From: Calonectria ilicicola
Taxonomy: Eukaryota > Ascomycota > Sordariomycetes > Hypocreales > Nectriaceae
Reading direction: 5' to 3'
NCBI GenBank assembly: GCA_020809705.1
Contig: CP085827.1
Span: 1,054,001-1,118,000 of the forward strand
DNA: 64,000 nucleotides
The position numbers and the translations under genes were made by a program. This document shows, in pieces, positions 25,639 to 35,886 of the stretch. The notes beneath the pieces were generated by a model. It searched no databases. It had not been told where the DNA came from and saw only the letters and a list, made by a program, of their open reading frames with translations. The stretch's first letter is position 1. Each line of letters starts with the position of its first letter.

Positions 25639-28293
25639 TCACACAGAATAGCCTAGCATCGATCGGTCGGGGAAGAGAATTATGTTTGCTAACTTCACGA
25701 CCTCTGCTTCAGCATGAGAGCCCGAAGAAGCACTCATCAGGCTCTTTGTTTCCGCTTCAGCCTCCATTTCGGCATCGTCCTCCTTGGGTTTTGACCTATC
25801 GTTGGGTGGTGGTGTCCCGGCCCGGGTTGCGGCAACTTCCCACGGCGCCAGGCCCATGGCCTGGAGAGCAGCAGGGCCACCAACGTCGGCGATTTCCTTC
25901 TCTCCGGGTCGGGTTTCTGCGTCTTCCAGCACAGCTCCGCGGCCAGTGGAGTCAAAGTCTGGGCCTGGGTGACCCCGCTGGAACGCTTTCCGCTGGCGCG
26001 CAAGGTAGAGGGCGTTGGTTTGGGTCAAGGGGGCCGCGGGCACGTAGACGAGCATGCTGACGTCTTCGTTGTCGTGGCTAGGCGTTTTGAGGCCGTAGTT
26101 ATTACTGGAGAGGTAATATGGCAGATCGGGATGCCAAAAGATGTAGTCACCTGGCTGCAAAGTAGGTAGTGTGATCATGCTGTCTCGCAGATGCAGATGC
26201 GGATGCCAGTGCTCCGTGATTCTTTGGGCGTGGCCGGGGACGGCTCCGTGGATGATGGAGTCGGGGTCTTTTTCAAGTTTCCAGTTTTCCGGGGCCAGAT
26301 ATGCCTCCCACTCGGGCCCGCTGCGAGTTTCGGGGGGAGGCCTGCGGGTGCTAAAGAAGGGGCGTAATAGGTAGTAGGCTGTGGCAAGTTTAGGAGACGG
26401 CAGCAGTCGCACCATGCCGGGCTCAACAGTCGAGAGGGCTAGCACGCCTTGGAACATTCGAAAGATGGTGCAGGCTCCGTAGCCGTTATATAGGTCCATG
26501 GTGGCAGAGACACGGCTGGAGCACTCCCAGGGGTCGTGGCTTTCCCAGCGGCCATGAAAGACTTGGCTGTAAGTGCCGGCGTGCTGGTAGCCGTCGGGCT
26601 CCCATCGCTCCAACGAGCCGTTGTCGACCTGGGCAATGATGCCGGCGGAGGACTCCAGGGCGCTGATCCAGTCGTCTGCTGATTGCGGGGGCTCCAGGGG
26701 AGGGACGTTGAGGCCGTGCGACTTGCTCTCGCCAGCGCCGTGCACGCGCAGACGGTCAACGTAGGTAATTGGCAGGCGGGTGACGAGGCGATCATCCGGG
26801 GTAGTCTCCCAGAGCCCCATCATGAAGCGCTGGGCGCTGAGGACGCTGGGGTGGGCACGGGCACGAACCTGGGCAGGAGTCCAGAAGAAGTCGAAGCAGG
26901 CAGGGTCGTGCTTCTGGGCCTTGGTGTGGCTCTTGCTGTTGAGGTAGTCAATCGTCTCGCGCACGGCGTCGTCGGCGTCGGGCTTGGGCATGACCCTGCG
27001 CAGGACGCCGACGCCGTAGCGCCGCAGGTCACGGCCGAAGCGCGCCGTCTGGGTCGGGTCGTCGAGGTCGGCGAATTCCATGGACGGGATGAGGTGTGCG
27101 CCGAGGGACTCAATGTGGTCAACCTCGTCGCGGAGAGCTTTTAGCAGCCGCGTCCAGCTGGCCTCGATCTCTGCTTCGTGGCCGCGCATCAGGTTGCGCT
27201 TGATTCGAGCAAAGCGCGAAGGGAGAGGAACTGGTTCGGGGCCCCAGAAGGAGAGAACGGGGGAGTCCTTTTCGACAGCGGCGGCCGTGGCAGCAGCCGT
27301 CATGTTGGCTGAAGCCGACGATGACGGCTTGGACGAGAAGCGTGCGCCTGTGGTGGTGGTGGTGGTGTTACTATTATTGTTGATGTTGGTGTTGTTGGGG
27401 GACTTGCGCATAGGCGACGAGGCCGACGATGCAGCCGAGGACGCAGCAGACGAGCTATGTTGCGCCGCCATAGAAGCGAGCTTGGCGATGTCAGCGGCCA
27501 TTGGCGCAGCTTCAGCGGGCAGGGTCTCTGCCATGGCGGTTGGCGGAGGGGTCGCTATTCCCGCGGTGAAGGTGGTTTTCTGCGACTGCGACGAGGCGAT
27601 TGCGGCGGCGACGGCTGCTGCCAAGGTCCTGGTCGAGGTGGAAGCAGGCGCCGAGTGAGTTGGGCGATGGCGGATTTTGGAGACACGGCCGGTCTGGATA
27701 TGGGGCGAAAGTGTGTGGGTGCGCGAGTGTGAGTGCGCCGGCGTAGCAGCAGCTTTAGCTGTAGCTGTAGCTGCTGTGGAGGAGGGGGGATGCAACGGTC
27801 GTGTGCTGCCATGATGGTTCGATGAGGGGCCTGGGCTTGGGCGTGAGCTTGCAGTATTATCCGGACGCAATATTGAGTGGCAGTAGGCCGTACCCTGTCC
27901 AGTCTTAGCAATGGCTTTGGGGACAACGTCTTCCGCCTCAACGGCTTTGCGACGACTCTCGTGGGTTGAGCTTGTTGGCGCATCTGAAGATGATCTTGAG
28001 GTTTCTGCTGCAGTCAGTGGCTCCAACACAACGCCTTCCATTGCGTCCATGTCCATGCCCATGTCCATGTGCGTATTCATTTCCATCATGGTCGTCCCCC
28101 CGCCATCATCATCCTCAGCCCCAGTAGCTCGTCTTAGTGGTTCCTTGAGACCCAGGGCATGGCCGTGTTCAGCAACTGCAACCGCCGCCGCCGCCCCAAT
28201 GGCCGAGGCCAAGTCACGCGCCTTGTCGAGTATGCCCGGTGGTGCCGCCTCCTCCTCGGGCTGTGGGGGGACGTCAACTGAGGATGTCGCCAT
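25639..28293 (-). CDS. DUF1479 family protein with long low-complexity N-terminus
   Basis: Single open frame of 884 codons from the ATG at 28293; the frame extends 13 codons upstream only through a GTG. The C-terminal half (from about residue 340, VLSFWGPEPVPLPSRFARIK) matches the DUF1479/YbiU-type fold, a family resembling Fe(II)/2-oxoglutarate dioxygenases and often annotated simply as DUF1479. Recognisable stretches include LRRYGVGVLRRVMP, CFDFFWTPAQ, STVEPGMVRLLPSPK and a late GDYIFWHPDLPYYLSSNN. Family members are usually about 400-500 aa. The extra N-terminal region of about 340 residues is rich in Ala, Ser, Thr, His and Asn (poly-S/A near a run of Asn/Thr), so true translation may begin at an internal Met, or the region may be a disordered extension. 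Enzyme activity and substrate are unknown. It converges on sidC, but no siderophore role can be inferred. Confidence 0.75.
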   Translation of the reverse strand: MATSSVDVPPQPEEEAAPPGILDKARDLASAIGAAAAVAVAEHGHALGLKEPLRRATGAEDDDGGGTTMMEMNTHMDMGMDMDAMEGVVLEPLTAAETSRSSSDAPTSSTHESRRKAVEAEDVVPKAIAKTGQGTAYCHSILRPDNTASSRPSPGPSSNHHGSTRPLHPPSSTAATATAKAAATPAHSHSRTHTLSPHIQTGRVSKIRHRPTHSAPASTSTRTLAAAVAAAIASSQSQKTTFTAGIATPPPTAMAETLPAEAAPMAADIAKLASMAAQHSSSAASSAASSASSPMRKSPNNTNINNNSNTTTTTTGARFSSKPSSSASANMTAAATAAAVEKDSPVLSFWGPEPVPLPSRFARIKRNLMRGHEAEIEASWTRLLKALRDEVDHIESLGAHLIPSMEFADLDDPTQTARFGRDLRRYGVGVLRRVMPKPDADDAVRETIDYLNSKSHTKAQKHDPACFDFFWTPAQVRARAHPSVLSAQRFMMGLWETTPDDRLVTRLPITYVDRLRVHGAGESKSHGLNVPPLEPPQSADDWISALESSAGIIAQVDNGSLERWEPDGYQHAGTYSQVFHGRWESHDPWECSSRVSATMDLYNGYGACTIFRMFQGVLALSTVEPGMVRLLPSPKLATAYYLLRPFFSTRRPPPETRSGPEWEAYLAPENWKLEKDPDSIIHGAVPGHAQRITEHWHPHLHLRDSMITLPTLQPGDYIFWHPDLPYYLSSNNYGLKTPSHDNEDVSMLVYVPAAPLTQTNALYLARQRKAFQRGHPGPDFDSTGRGAVLEDAETRPGEKEIADVGGPAALQAMGLAPWEVAATRAGTPPPNDRSKPKEDDAEMEAEAETKSLMSASSGSHAEAEVVKLANIILFPDRSMLGYSV

Positions 28294-29907
28294 GGTATCC
28301 GTATCCGTTGTTCGTGTCGTGTGCAATCCCACCAGAGGGACAGAGAAGACTGCGTGTTAGTATCCGACCTCTGTATTCCAGAACACCGGAGTTACCAGTA
28401 ATCGAGATTTTAACTAAGTAAAAAAAGTATAATAAAAAAAAAACGAGAATCGTCAAAAAGAACCCAGGGTAGGGGAGCCAAAATGCTTCGCTGGTCGTCT
28501 AACCCTCTTCAACATGCGAAAAACAAAAAAGAAATCTAGGGCAAAGAAAACAGGTTATGATATTAGCCAGGTCTCAGTCAGGTCTCGGATTTTCTCTCTC
28601 TTTTCTTGCTCAGAATAGCGATGACACTCGTAACACACGGCCAGAGACATAGATCAAGGGGCGGTTGACCGGACCGGGCTTTTAAGAGAGGCGCCTTTTC
28701 GCCCTCTACTCGCACAAGATCCGTGGTTATCAAGGCTCGATGGCGCCATGGGGCGGCGTGTGGACGATGTGTGGACGTTGTGTGGATCTCCAAAGCAGTT
28801 TCGGCCCTGACATCCGCCAGCCCAAGGCGTTGGTCCCCATCGTTCCGCCCCGAAATTCCCGTCTGGCCCCCACCAAGGAACCACAAAGGGCATCCCCCCC
28901 ACAGCCCTTCTAACATTTTCCCCTCCATACCCTGCCCTCATGGGTGGACGGCTTTGCGGCCCATGAGCCATCCATCCATCATGACCCGCCGCCGCCTGTC
29001 ATCATGAGCATCTTCTCGCCCTCGACCACTCATGGCCGCCATTCACACCTCCCATGCAGACCTCCCATGCGCCCGGAGACGAGCAAAACCATGCACAATC
29101 CCCGATCCGCCCGCAGCATCGCTTCCCAAACCAGAAACACTCTCTCGGCCCTCCCGACGCAGCTAGGCCAGCCGACGACCCTTCTTTTTTTTTTTTTTGA
29201 CGTGTGCCCAGTGCCACCCACTGTACTGTGCAGTACACACATTGCCATCTACAGCCTAAGACGCCAAAACAGGGGCGTTGACACACCGCGAATGCATGCC
29301 ATCCCGTTTAACCCCTACCAGCAGCAGCCCGTGCATCTATCCAGATCCAACTGTTTCATCTTTTGCCACTCTATCTCCTCATTGTTTTCAATTGTCATGT
29401 TGGTCAAAGATAGGGAAATTCATCCATCTTGCCGAGCCGCCGCAGTGGCCTCGCCTCATCCGCACAGCAGCTAGACTTTACACTGATAACGCCCAGTTGT
29501 CGGCCCGTTGATCCCGCCAGTGTCGTTTGCAAGAGTTAGCTCAGGTACCTTGCTCAACCCGTTCCTAGCTCCACAACACAGCAACTTTATCCGGAACAAG
29601 CCACCAGCCAACGTCAATCTACGTTTCTTTCACAACATGTTTCCATATTCATCCAAAGACGGAAAAAAATTGGCCTCTAATTGTTCTTATTCTTTTTTTC
29701 ACGCACTCTTTCTCATATTGTGGTCATAATTGTGACATTGGTATCTCGCTTTTATTCAATCATACTATCATACGTTGGCCCGCACGTGGGCAACAATCAT
29801 GCACGCACGCACGCGGTAATCATCTATGGTACATCAACTAGCACGCATGCCCATTCCAGGCTCATATCGGAATAAAACAACAAAAAAGCATCTCATCCAT
29901 CCATCGC
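28294..29907. other. 1.6-kb intergenic region, nothing coding seen
   Basis: Lies upstream of the DUF1479 gene and downstream of the GMC oxidoreductase gene, both on the minus strand. It contains an A-rich run at about 28421-28445, a T15 run at about 29185-29199, and CG/CA-rich text near 29790-29820 (CACGCACGCACGC). Short frames have no recognisable product. It presumably holds the promoter of one gene and the 3' UTR of the other. Confidence 0.6.
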
Positions 29908-31542
29908 TTACAGGCGGGATCGGTCGACGAGCTTCCATCCCTGCTCCTGCGCAATAAGCTCAGCAGCACGCTCACCAGCAGCCAGAACAGTGACCATGGG
30001 GTTGACGGTGGGCATCTCGGGGAAGATACCGGCATCGACAATGCGCAGGTTGCGAATGCCTCGGACCTTGAGGTTGGGGTCAACGACAGCCATGGGGTCG
30101 TTCTCAATGTCACCCATCTTGGTGGTACCAGCGGGGTGGTAGACGGTGTGGGCGACACGGCGAGCGTACTCGCTAATCTCCTCGTCGGTCTGAACCTTGG
30201 GTCCGGGGGCGACCTCGCGCTTGAGCCAGTCCTTGAAGGGAGACTGCTCAGCAATCTTTCGGGCGGCCTTGATACCGGCAACCAGAGTCTTGGCATCGTA
30301 GTCCTCGGGGTCGGTGAAGTATCGGAAGTCAAGAGCAGGCTTGACCTTGGGGTCGGCCGAGGTCAGGTAGATGCGGCCGCGGGATCGAGGACGGGGGATG
30401 TTGGGGGTCATGCAGAAAGCGTAGCGGTCGGCGATGACGTCGTAGCCGAGACGCTCGGTGTTGAGGCAGAATGGAATCTGGTAGCAGTGCATCATGATGT
30501 CGACAGCGTCGCCGTCGTTGCCAGCAGCGTTCGGGGGCTCGTATCGGAGGAAGACTGCGGCGTCCGAATCCATGGTGGTCTGGTTGGCGGGAACGGGCTT
30601 GTTGAGCTCCCACATGATGATGGTCTCGGGGTGGTCGAGAAGGTTCTCACCAACACCGGGGATGTCCTTGACAACGGGGATTCCAAGGCCCTCGAGCTGA
30701 GCCTTGGGGCCAATGCCAGAGTTGAGGAGCAGGCGGGGGGTGTCAACGGCACCGGCGCAGAGAATGGTCTCCTTGCGGGCCTTGAGGGTGTAGGTCTTGC
30801 CGCCCTGGGTGGTGATGTTGACGCCAGCGACCTCGTCGTTGTTGACCAGGATCTTGGAGACGTGCGCCTCGGTCAGGACTGTGAGGTTGGGTCGTCGCTC
30901 ATCACCACGGAGGATGGGGTGGATGTAAGCGACAGAGGCGCTGCTTCGGCGACCGTTATCAGGGTTGTAGGAGATGGACAGGAAGCCGGCGCACTCGGTC
31001 AGCTTTCCCTTCTCAATAATCTCGTGGTTGAAGTCGACGACGGCAGGGATGCCCATAGCGTCGGAGCAAGACTTGACCCAGTCCTTGCACAGCTGGTTGC
31101 GGTGGCGGGCGTGGACGGGCTGGATGGAGTTGCGCAGGTTGTCGCAGTGGCGCATCATGGTCTTGAAGTCCCAACCAGTGCAGCCCTTGGACACCCAGCG
31201 GTCCATGTCATGCTCAAAGGGACGGAAGGAGATGAGGGTGTTGTGGGAAGAGCAGCCACCAAGGACCTTGGCGCGAGAGTGACGGATGTGGCTGTTGCCT
31301 CTGGGCTGCTCAGTGGTACCATAGTCATAGTCGAGGTCGCCGCCGAGCAGGCTGAGCCACTCGCGCAGGTCGAGGACGTTGTTGAGGTCGTAGTCGGAGG
31401 GACCGGCCTCAATGAGCAGGACCTTGGTCTCGGGGAGGTAGCTGGACAGGCGAGAGGCCAAGACACAGCCGGCAGTACCACCACCGACGATGATGTAGTC
31501 AAACAGGTCGACGGGGTTGGTGGGGAGGGACTTGGTAGTCAT
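29908..31542 (-). CDS. GMC-family FAD oxidoreductase, choline oxidase/dehydrogenase type
   Basis: Uninterrupted 544-aa protein from ATG 31542. Residues 16-32 form the N-terminal FAD motif (YIIVGGGTAGCVLAS). AKVLGGCSSHN at about 91-101 places His100 where choline oxidase carries its covalent FAD-linked His. Near the C-terminus, YHPAGTTKMG gives His469 and TVNPMVTVLA gives Asn514, matching the catalytic His/Asn pair of the GMC family. Choline oxidases turn choline into betaine aldehyde and on to glycine betaine using O2. The divergent betaine-aldehyde-dehydrogenase-like gene 4.3 kb away supports a choline-to-betaine role in osmoprotection or choline catabolism. There is no obvious signal peptide; the short C-terminal end VDRSRL resembles a PTS1-like SRL, so peroxisomal location is likely. 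Other GMC alcohol oxidases are the alternative, less favoured because of the neighbour. Confidence 0.88.
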   Translation of the reverse strand: MTTKSLPTNPVDLFDYIIVGGGTAGCVLASRLSSYLPETKVLLIEAGPSDYDLNNVLDLREWLSLLGGDLDYDYGTTEQPRGNSHIRHSRAKVLGGCSSHNTLISFRPFEHDMDRWVSKGCTGWDFKTMMRHCDNLRNSIQPVHARHRNQLCKDWVKSCSDAMGIPAVVDFNHEIIEKGKLTECAGFLSISYNPDNGRRSSASVAYIHPILRGDERRPNLTVLTEAHVSKILVNNDEVAGVNITTQGGKTYTLKARKETILCAGAVDTPRLLLNSGIGPKAQLEGLGIPVVKDIPGVGENLLDHPETIIMWELNKPVPANQTTMDSDAAVFLRYEPPNAAGNDGDAVDIMMHCYQIPFCLNTERLGYDVIADRYAFCMTPNIPRPRSRGRIYLTSADPKVKPALDFRYFTDPEDYDAKTLVAGIKAARKIAEQSPFKDWLKREVAPGPKVQTDEEISEYARRVAHTVYHPAGTTKMGDIENDPMAVVDPNLKVRGIRNLRIVDAGIFPEMPTVNPMVTVLAAGERAAELIAQEQGWKLVDRSRL

Positions 31543-34500
31543 GATGGCAGTGATTGGAGGGGCAATTGATATGTGTGAAGGACCAATCCTAGTGATGAGA
31601 GCACAGTCAAGATGAGAGAGCTCTTGCTGTGTTCGCGTGAGGAGGAATTGAGGATGAGGAGGAGTAGGAGAGGAATGATTTCAAGTCCAGACGGAGGATG
31701 AACGTATTGTTTTTGAATGAAGAAACGGAGAGAGGCGGCTTAAGGTGGGGGTCGGGACCGATCGATGGACCGGGCAGGATGGTATGGGTGGCATCGCGAC
31801 ACGGCACAGTACGAGGAGGACGAGGTACCTTGCAGTGACCGGGATTGGCTAAATCGGGGAAAGTAGCGAGATTCGGCAAGGTAGGTGAGGCATGCACGTA
31901 CGTACATGCGCGCAGGAGTAGTGCCAACAGCCGGAAGGTGAGTGAGTGTGAGTGCTGGCGGCGGGCGGGCGGGCTGAGGTGCGGGTGCCGGGCTAGCGAC
32001 CAAGGCGGGTGGAGCATCAAAGCAACACCAAGCAACGTGCAGTGGGCGACCGGAGTTTTGCAGACGGTGGAGGCGGGGCGGACGGTGCAGAGGTGCAGAG
32101 GGGACAAGTACAGACGTAAGTGAAAGGGGATTAGGATTCTCACCGACATTTACCTAATTTGGCAGTTCTTGGCAGTTGGGAATGTGTCCATCTAGTTACA
32201 GACTGACGGTGGTTGTCTGGTTGTCTGGTCTGTCCATTGTGTGTAAGTCGGCCATGCCTCACACTCTCCCTCCCTCCCTCCCTCCCTCCCTCTCTCTCTA
32301 CCTACCTCACCGAGGACGGTATAGCCAGCTGGGTCCCTCTGCCACATCAATGCCCTCCCTCCTCCCTTCTGCTTATCTGTGGCGGCGGCATTACCCCTCA
32401 AAAAAGTGAAGAAGCTTGGACCAGAACCAGACCAGCCAGGCATGGGGATGAGATAGCGTGCAAGGCAAGCAAGGCAAGGGATGCAACAGCCAACACCACC
32501 GAGGGACCGTGAGCAAGCATCTAGGAGAGCAATAGCAGCTCTCTGTTACAGTTTGCACGCTTTGCCCTCGCCAGCCCCAGGGCCCGGGCTGCAAGGGTCA
32601 GCGTCGCTGCTCGTACGGTTTTTCGGCCAGGGAACCCACCACGGCGCTCGGGCGTGGCCGTCTGGTGGGCTCCGTCGCCGTTGCCTCGCCGCCGTTGCCG
32701 CGCGGCCGTCACACATCCACACTGTGCCCCCATCCCGGAGCGCCTGGCCCCTCCCTGTGTCCCTCTCTCTCTCTGCAAAAAGCTCCACCGGGGCGACCAA
32801 CCACTGCGTCTAGGGCCCGAGGCTAGTGGTTTTCCGTTTCGCATAATGTGGGAGCGAGGCGCAGGGTGAGAGATAGCAACTTTTTTTTCCCTTTGGCTGC
32901 TTTGTCTTTTTGCGCCTGGGAGACGAGACGACCGTTATAGGCAACGAGGCGCCTCAGACGGCGAAAGCTGCCAAAGTGGGACAATCAGGCTTTACGGTTA
33001 CCGCATTGGGACTAGGTCCGGTTTCTCTGCCGTGGCGCCTCCGTCCCCGTGACCGGCGGCGGTATCGAATTAAACGCCTATCTCCAAGGGATTGTATGCC
33101 GCGTTTGATAGGGAGAGAGATTGAGAAAGGGGAAAAATTAGATTAGCCAGATGCTCCCTGTCTGTCATCCCATCGTGAAGCGACGCTTGTACGTGCAGCC
33201 ATGTGTCTCTCTCTTTTTCCCGTTGTACAAAAATGATATGCACGATGATGGTGTAGTGCACCGTATTAAACTGTCTTATACTGTGCTTGCTCCAGCCAAC
33301 AGAGAAAATTCTGAAGAAGGAAAAAAAAAAACCTTTCACTACGCCTAGCCAGGCGGGCCAAATGACGTAGTGTTGCCCCGTTCCCAATCCTTCTTTTCCC
33401 CATTACCCATCTCCGCCCAGACGCGGGGCGGAATGCCGGTCCAAACCGGTTGTGCGGGAAAGGCGAAGGGGAGGGAGGGAAGGTTGTTTTGTTGTTGGGC
33501 GCAATCCGCTGTTGAATACCAAGATTGGTGAATTTCACCGACTTTATTTTTGTTGCTTTGCCTAAAACGGAAAGCTGGGGGACGGCAGCAAGTAAGACAT
33601 TGATTGACAGCCTGGAACCAAAAGAAGAAAAGAAAAAAAGAATGTCAGCAAGTTCTTTTTTTTCTTTCAGGGTTTTGGATCAGCAATTGACCCACGGCAT
33701 TGGTTGAGGGATCGTCACAATGGCGAACTCCGGTTCACCTTTCCCAGGTGCCAGGGTCAGGGTCCATTGGAGGACCCGTCTGCAGGGGGGGGCAAGCCAT
33801 GTGTACGGGATGCCTTTTTTTGTCCTTGGGCCGAAATGGGTTTTCCTGTTGGTTGACCACCCATGAAGACGAAGAAAATACCGTCTCGGACGCTGCGTTG
33901 TCAGTTACTGTTGGTCGAAGCAAGCTCCGTTACGGGGTGGGCGATTGGGTAATGGGGTTGCGTTCCGGGCTTTGGGTCTTTGTTTATCCCTGCTCCCAGG
34001 ACTGGACTCCCCTCGAGTTTATGCCATTAGCTCCAGTGTAAAGCGGGCTTGACGTTTGAGAATCATGTCGTCGTCGGACCTAGGCCGGGCTTGACAGTGA
34101 ATGCCCACCAAGTTGGTCTTGTTGGCCAGCAAGGTAAGAGCTAGTTCAATGGTTTTTTTTTTGTGGTCTTCTCTTGTTTTTTTTGCCCGGCGCCTTGTTT
34201 CATGCCGGGCTCATTCACTTTCTATCGAGCTCGCTTAGCTTTTGTTGCAGGGTTGAACAAGGGCGCAGCACACAGCTGCTACTACAATCAATGATATCTT
34301 GGTCCAATTGCGCCGTGATAGCTAAAACGGAGCAGGCAATCTCTCTCCTTCCAGGCCGACATAGCCGTCCCAGCAACGGAGCGCTGGCCAAATACCGGTA
34401 GAGGGAGTCGCTTGTCCCGGAGACGGTGGTTGGCATGACGTGAAGGGTCCCACCAGCGACCCCGCAATCTGTGCGCTAGCGCCGGTTTCCCATGCGGCGG

Positions 34501-35886
34501 CGAGTCGTTCCTCTTCATGTCATTGGCACCGTCCCCTGCCAACCTCGTTTGCCGAGCTTCGTACAGCTGCTGCTTCCCACCACCCTGTCTCTGCGTGTAC
34601 CCGGGGTCGCGGATGCCGACTGATAGCTCTTTTTTTGCTTCCATTTTGCGCTGTGCCTTTGTTGTCCCTTTTGTTTCTGGCCTTTGGGGGCCTGTTTTTT
34701 TTTTTTTTTTTTATTGCCCAGGGGTCCCTCAGACAATGACCCCCCGTGGTCTGACATTTAGGATTCAGATGCAATGTGGCTGCTGCCCCCCCCGCGGCCC
34801 ACTCTCTCTCCCCGGGCCGGTCCCCTCTGCCTCTGTGCTGACGCCTGAAGATATCAATATTCGATGGCGAGCGAGCCAGGCTGAGAAGGAGGGCGTCGTT
34901 GCTGGCACACAGTGCAGGATGGTACATGGCGGTACTTTCTAGCTCCAAACAAGCATACACGCTGCTGCTGCTGCTACCCCGTGGTTTTGCTCCTTTCAGC
35001 TCTCTCTCTGTGCCATGCCTCTTTGGGCAAGCCAGCGATGAAACTCTGCGCGCCCGTGTAAGTCAGACAGACGGCAGCATCAAGGGGAGGGAGCATGTGG
35101 CCATGGCAGCAGACGTGCAAAAGCTGCCAACCCATGCTAATCAGTTGTCACGGCCGCAAACTGACTCGTCTATTCGGCCTCTCTCGGTTTTCGCCTATCA
35201 GTCCGGATGGCAGCGTCGTGAATGCCTCGTTTTGCTTTGCTGCTTCTTCAGCTGCCCTGCTGCCACGGTCTGCTCTGGGCAGGCCCCACTTTGGCGGTGC
35301 TCGGCAATTGTGCGCGATCGAGATGATGATGTAGCTTGGGCTCTTTTTTTTTTTTTTTGTCCGTCCGTCCTTTCAACGCTCCACGATCGCCCTCATTGAT
35401 CAATTGCTGGACCTTGCCTTGCCCAAGCTGGTCCATGCCCTCGTGCGCCAGCCTCCATTTTTTGTCTCCATCGAATCTCACATCTTGCCGCGCCAGGGTG
35501 TCGAACAAGACAGGACAAAGCTTCCCCCCCCGTGGTCATGGCCGCTCCGTCTGCCTGCATTGCATGCCGCCCACCCAGATCGCGTTGCGTTTCCCGATCG
35601 GATCTAGGGCCTCAAATCTACATTGCCTATCTGGGAAAGCGCCAGTCTGCGCCAGGGCCTGCATCTGAATACAGTGCGCAGCTCGGAATCCCGGTATGCG
35701 CCCCTCCGTCCATCGTCATCGGCCGCCAGTGTATGTGATAGCGTCTCGTCTCAATACCTATCCTACCTAACCTCTCATTCAAGAGCTCGCCGTCGTCGTC
35801 TCTCTTGAAGCCATTCCCTCTCCCTCGGTCATCTCCTACCTTTCCCCTCGTCCTCAATCGCACGATTTCCCCAACATCATACCATC
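31543..35886. other. 4.3-kb divergent intergenic region between choline-pathway genes
   Basis: No convincing gene. The half near the GMC gene is purine-rich on the plus strand and the half near the aldehyde dehydrogenase is pyrimidine-rich, again pointing outwards as paired promoters or leaders. Simple sequences include TCCC repeats at about 32265-32300, T runs at about 34697-34714 and 35345-35359, and CTG units near 34963. TCTC-rich text ends in CATCATACCATC just before the ATG at 35887. Confidence 0.6.
32265..32300. repeat. TCCC tetranucleotide microsatellite running into CT repeats
   Basis: About six tandem TCCC units followed by CTCTCTCT, in non-coding DNA. On the complementary strand this is GGGA repeats, potentially able to form G-rich structures. 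No function is assigned. Confidence 0.8.

Noticed and set aside
30136..31569. 477-codon plus-strand open frame opposite the GMC oxidoreductase
   Set aside because: It is a GC-rich mirror of a clearly real minus-strand gene with catalytic motifs; its Val/Gly/Asp-rich translation has no domain.
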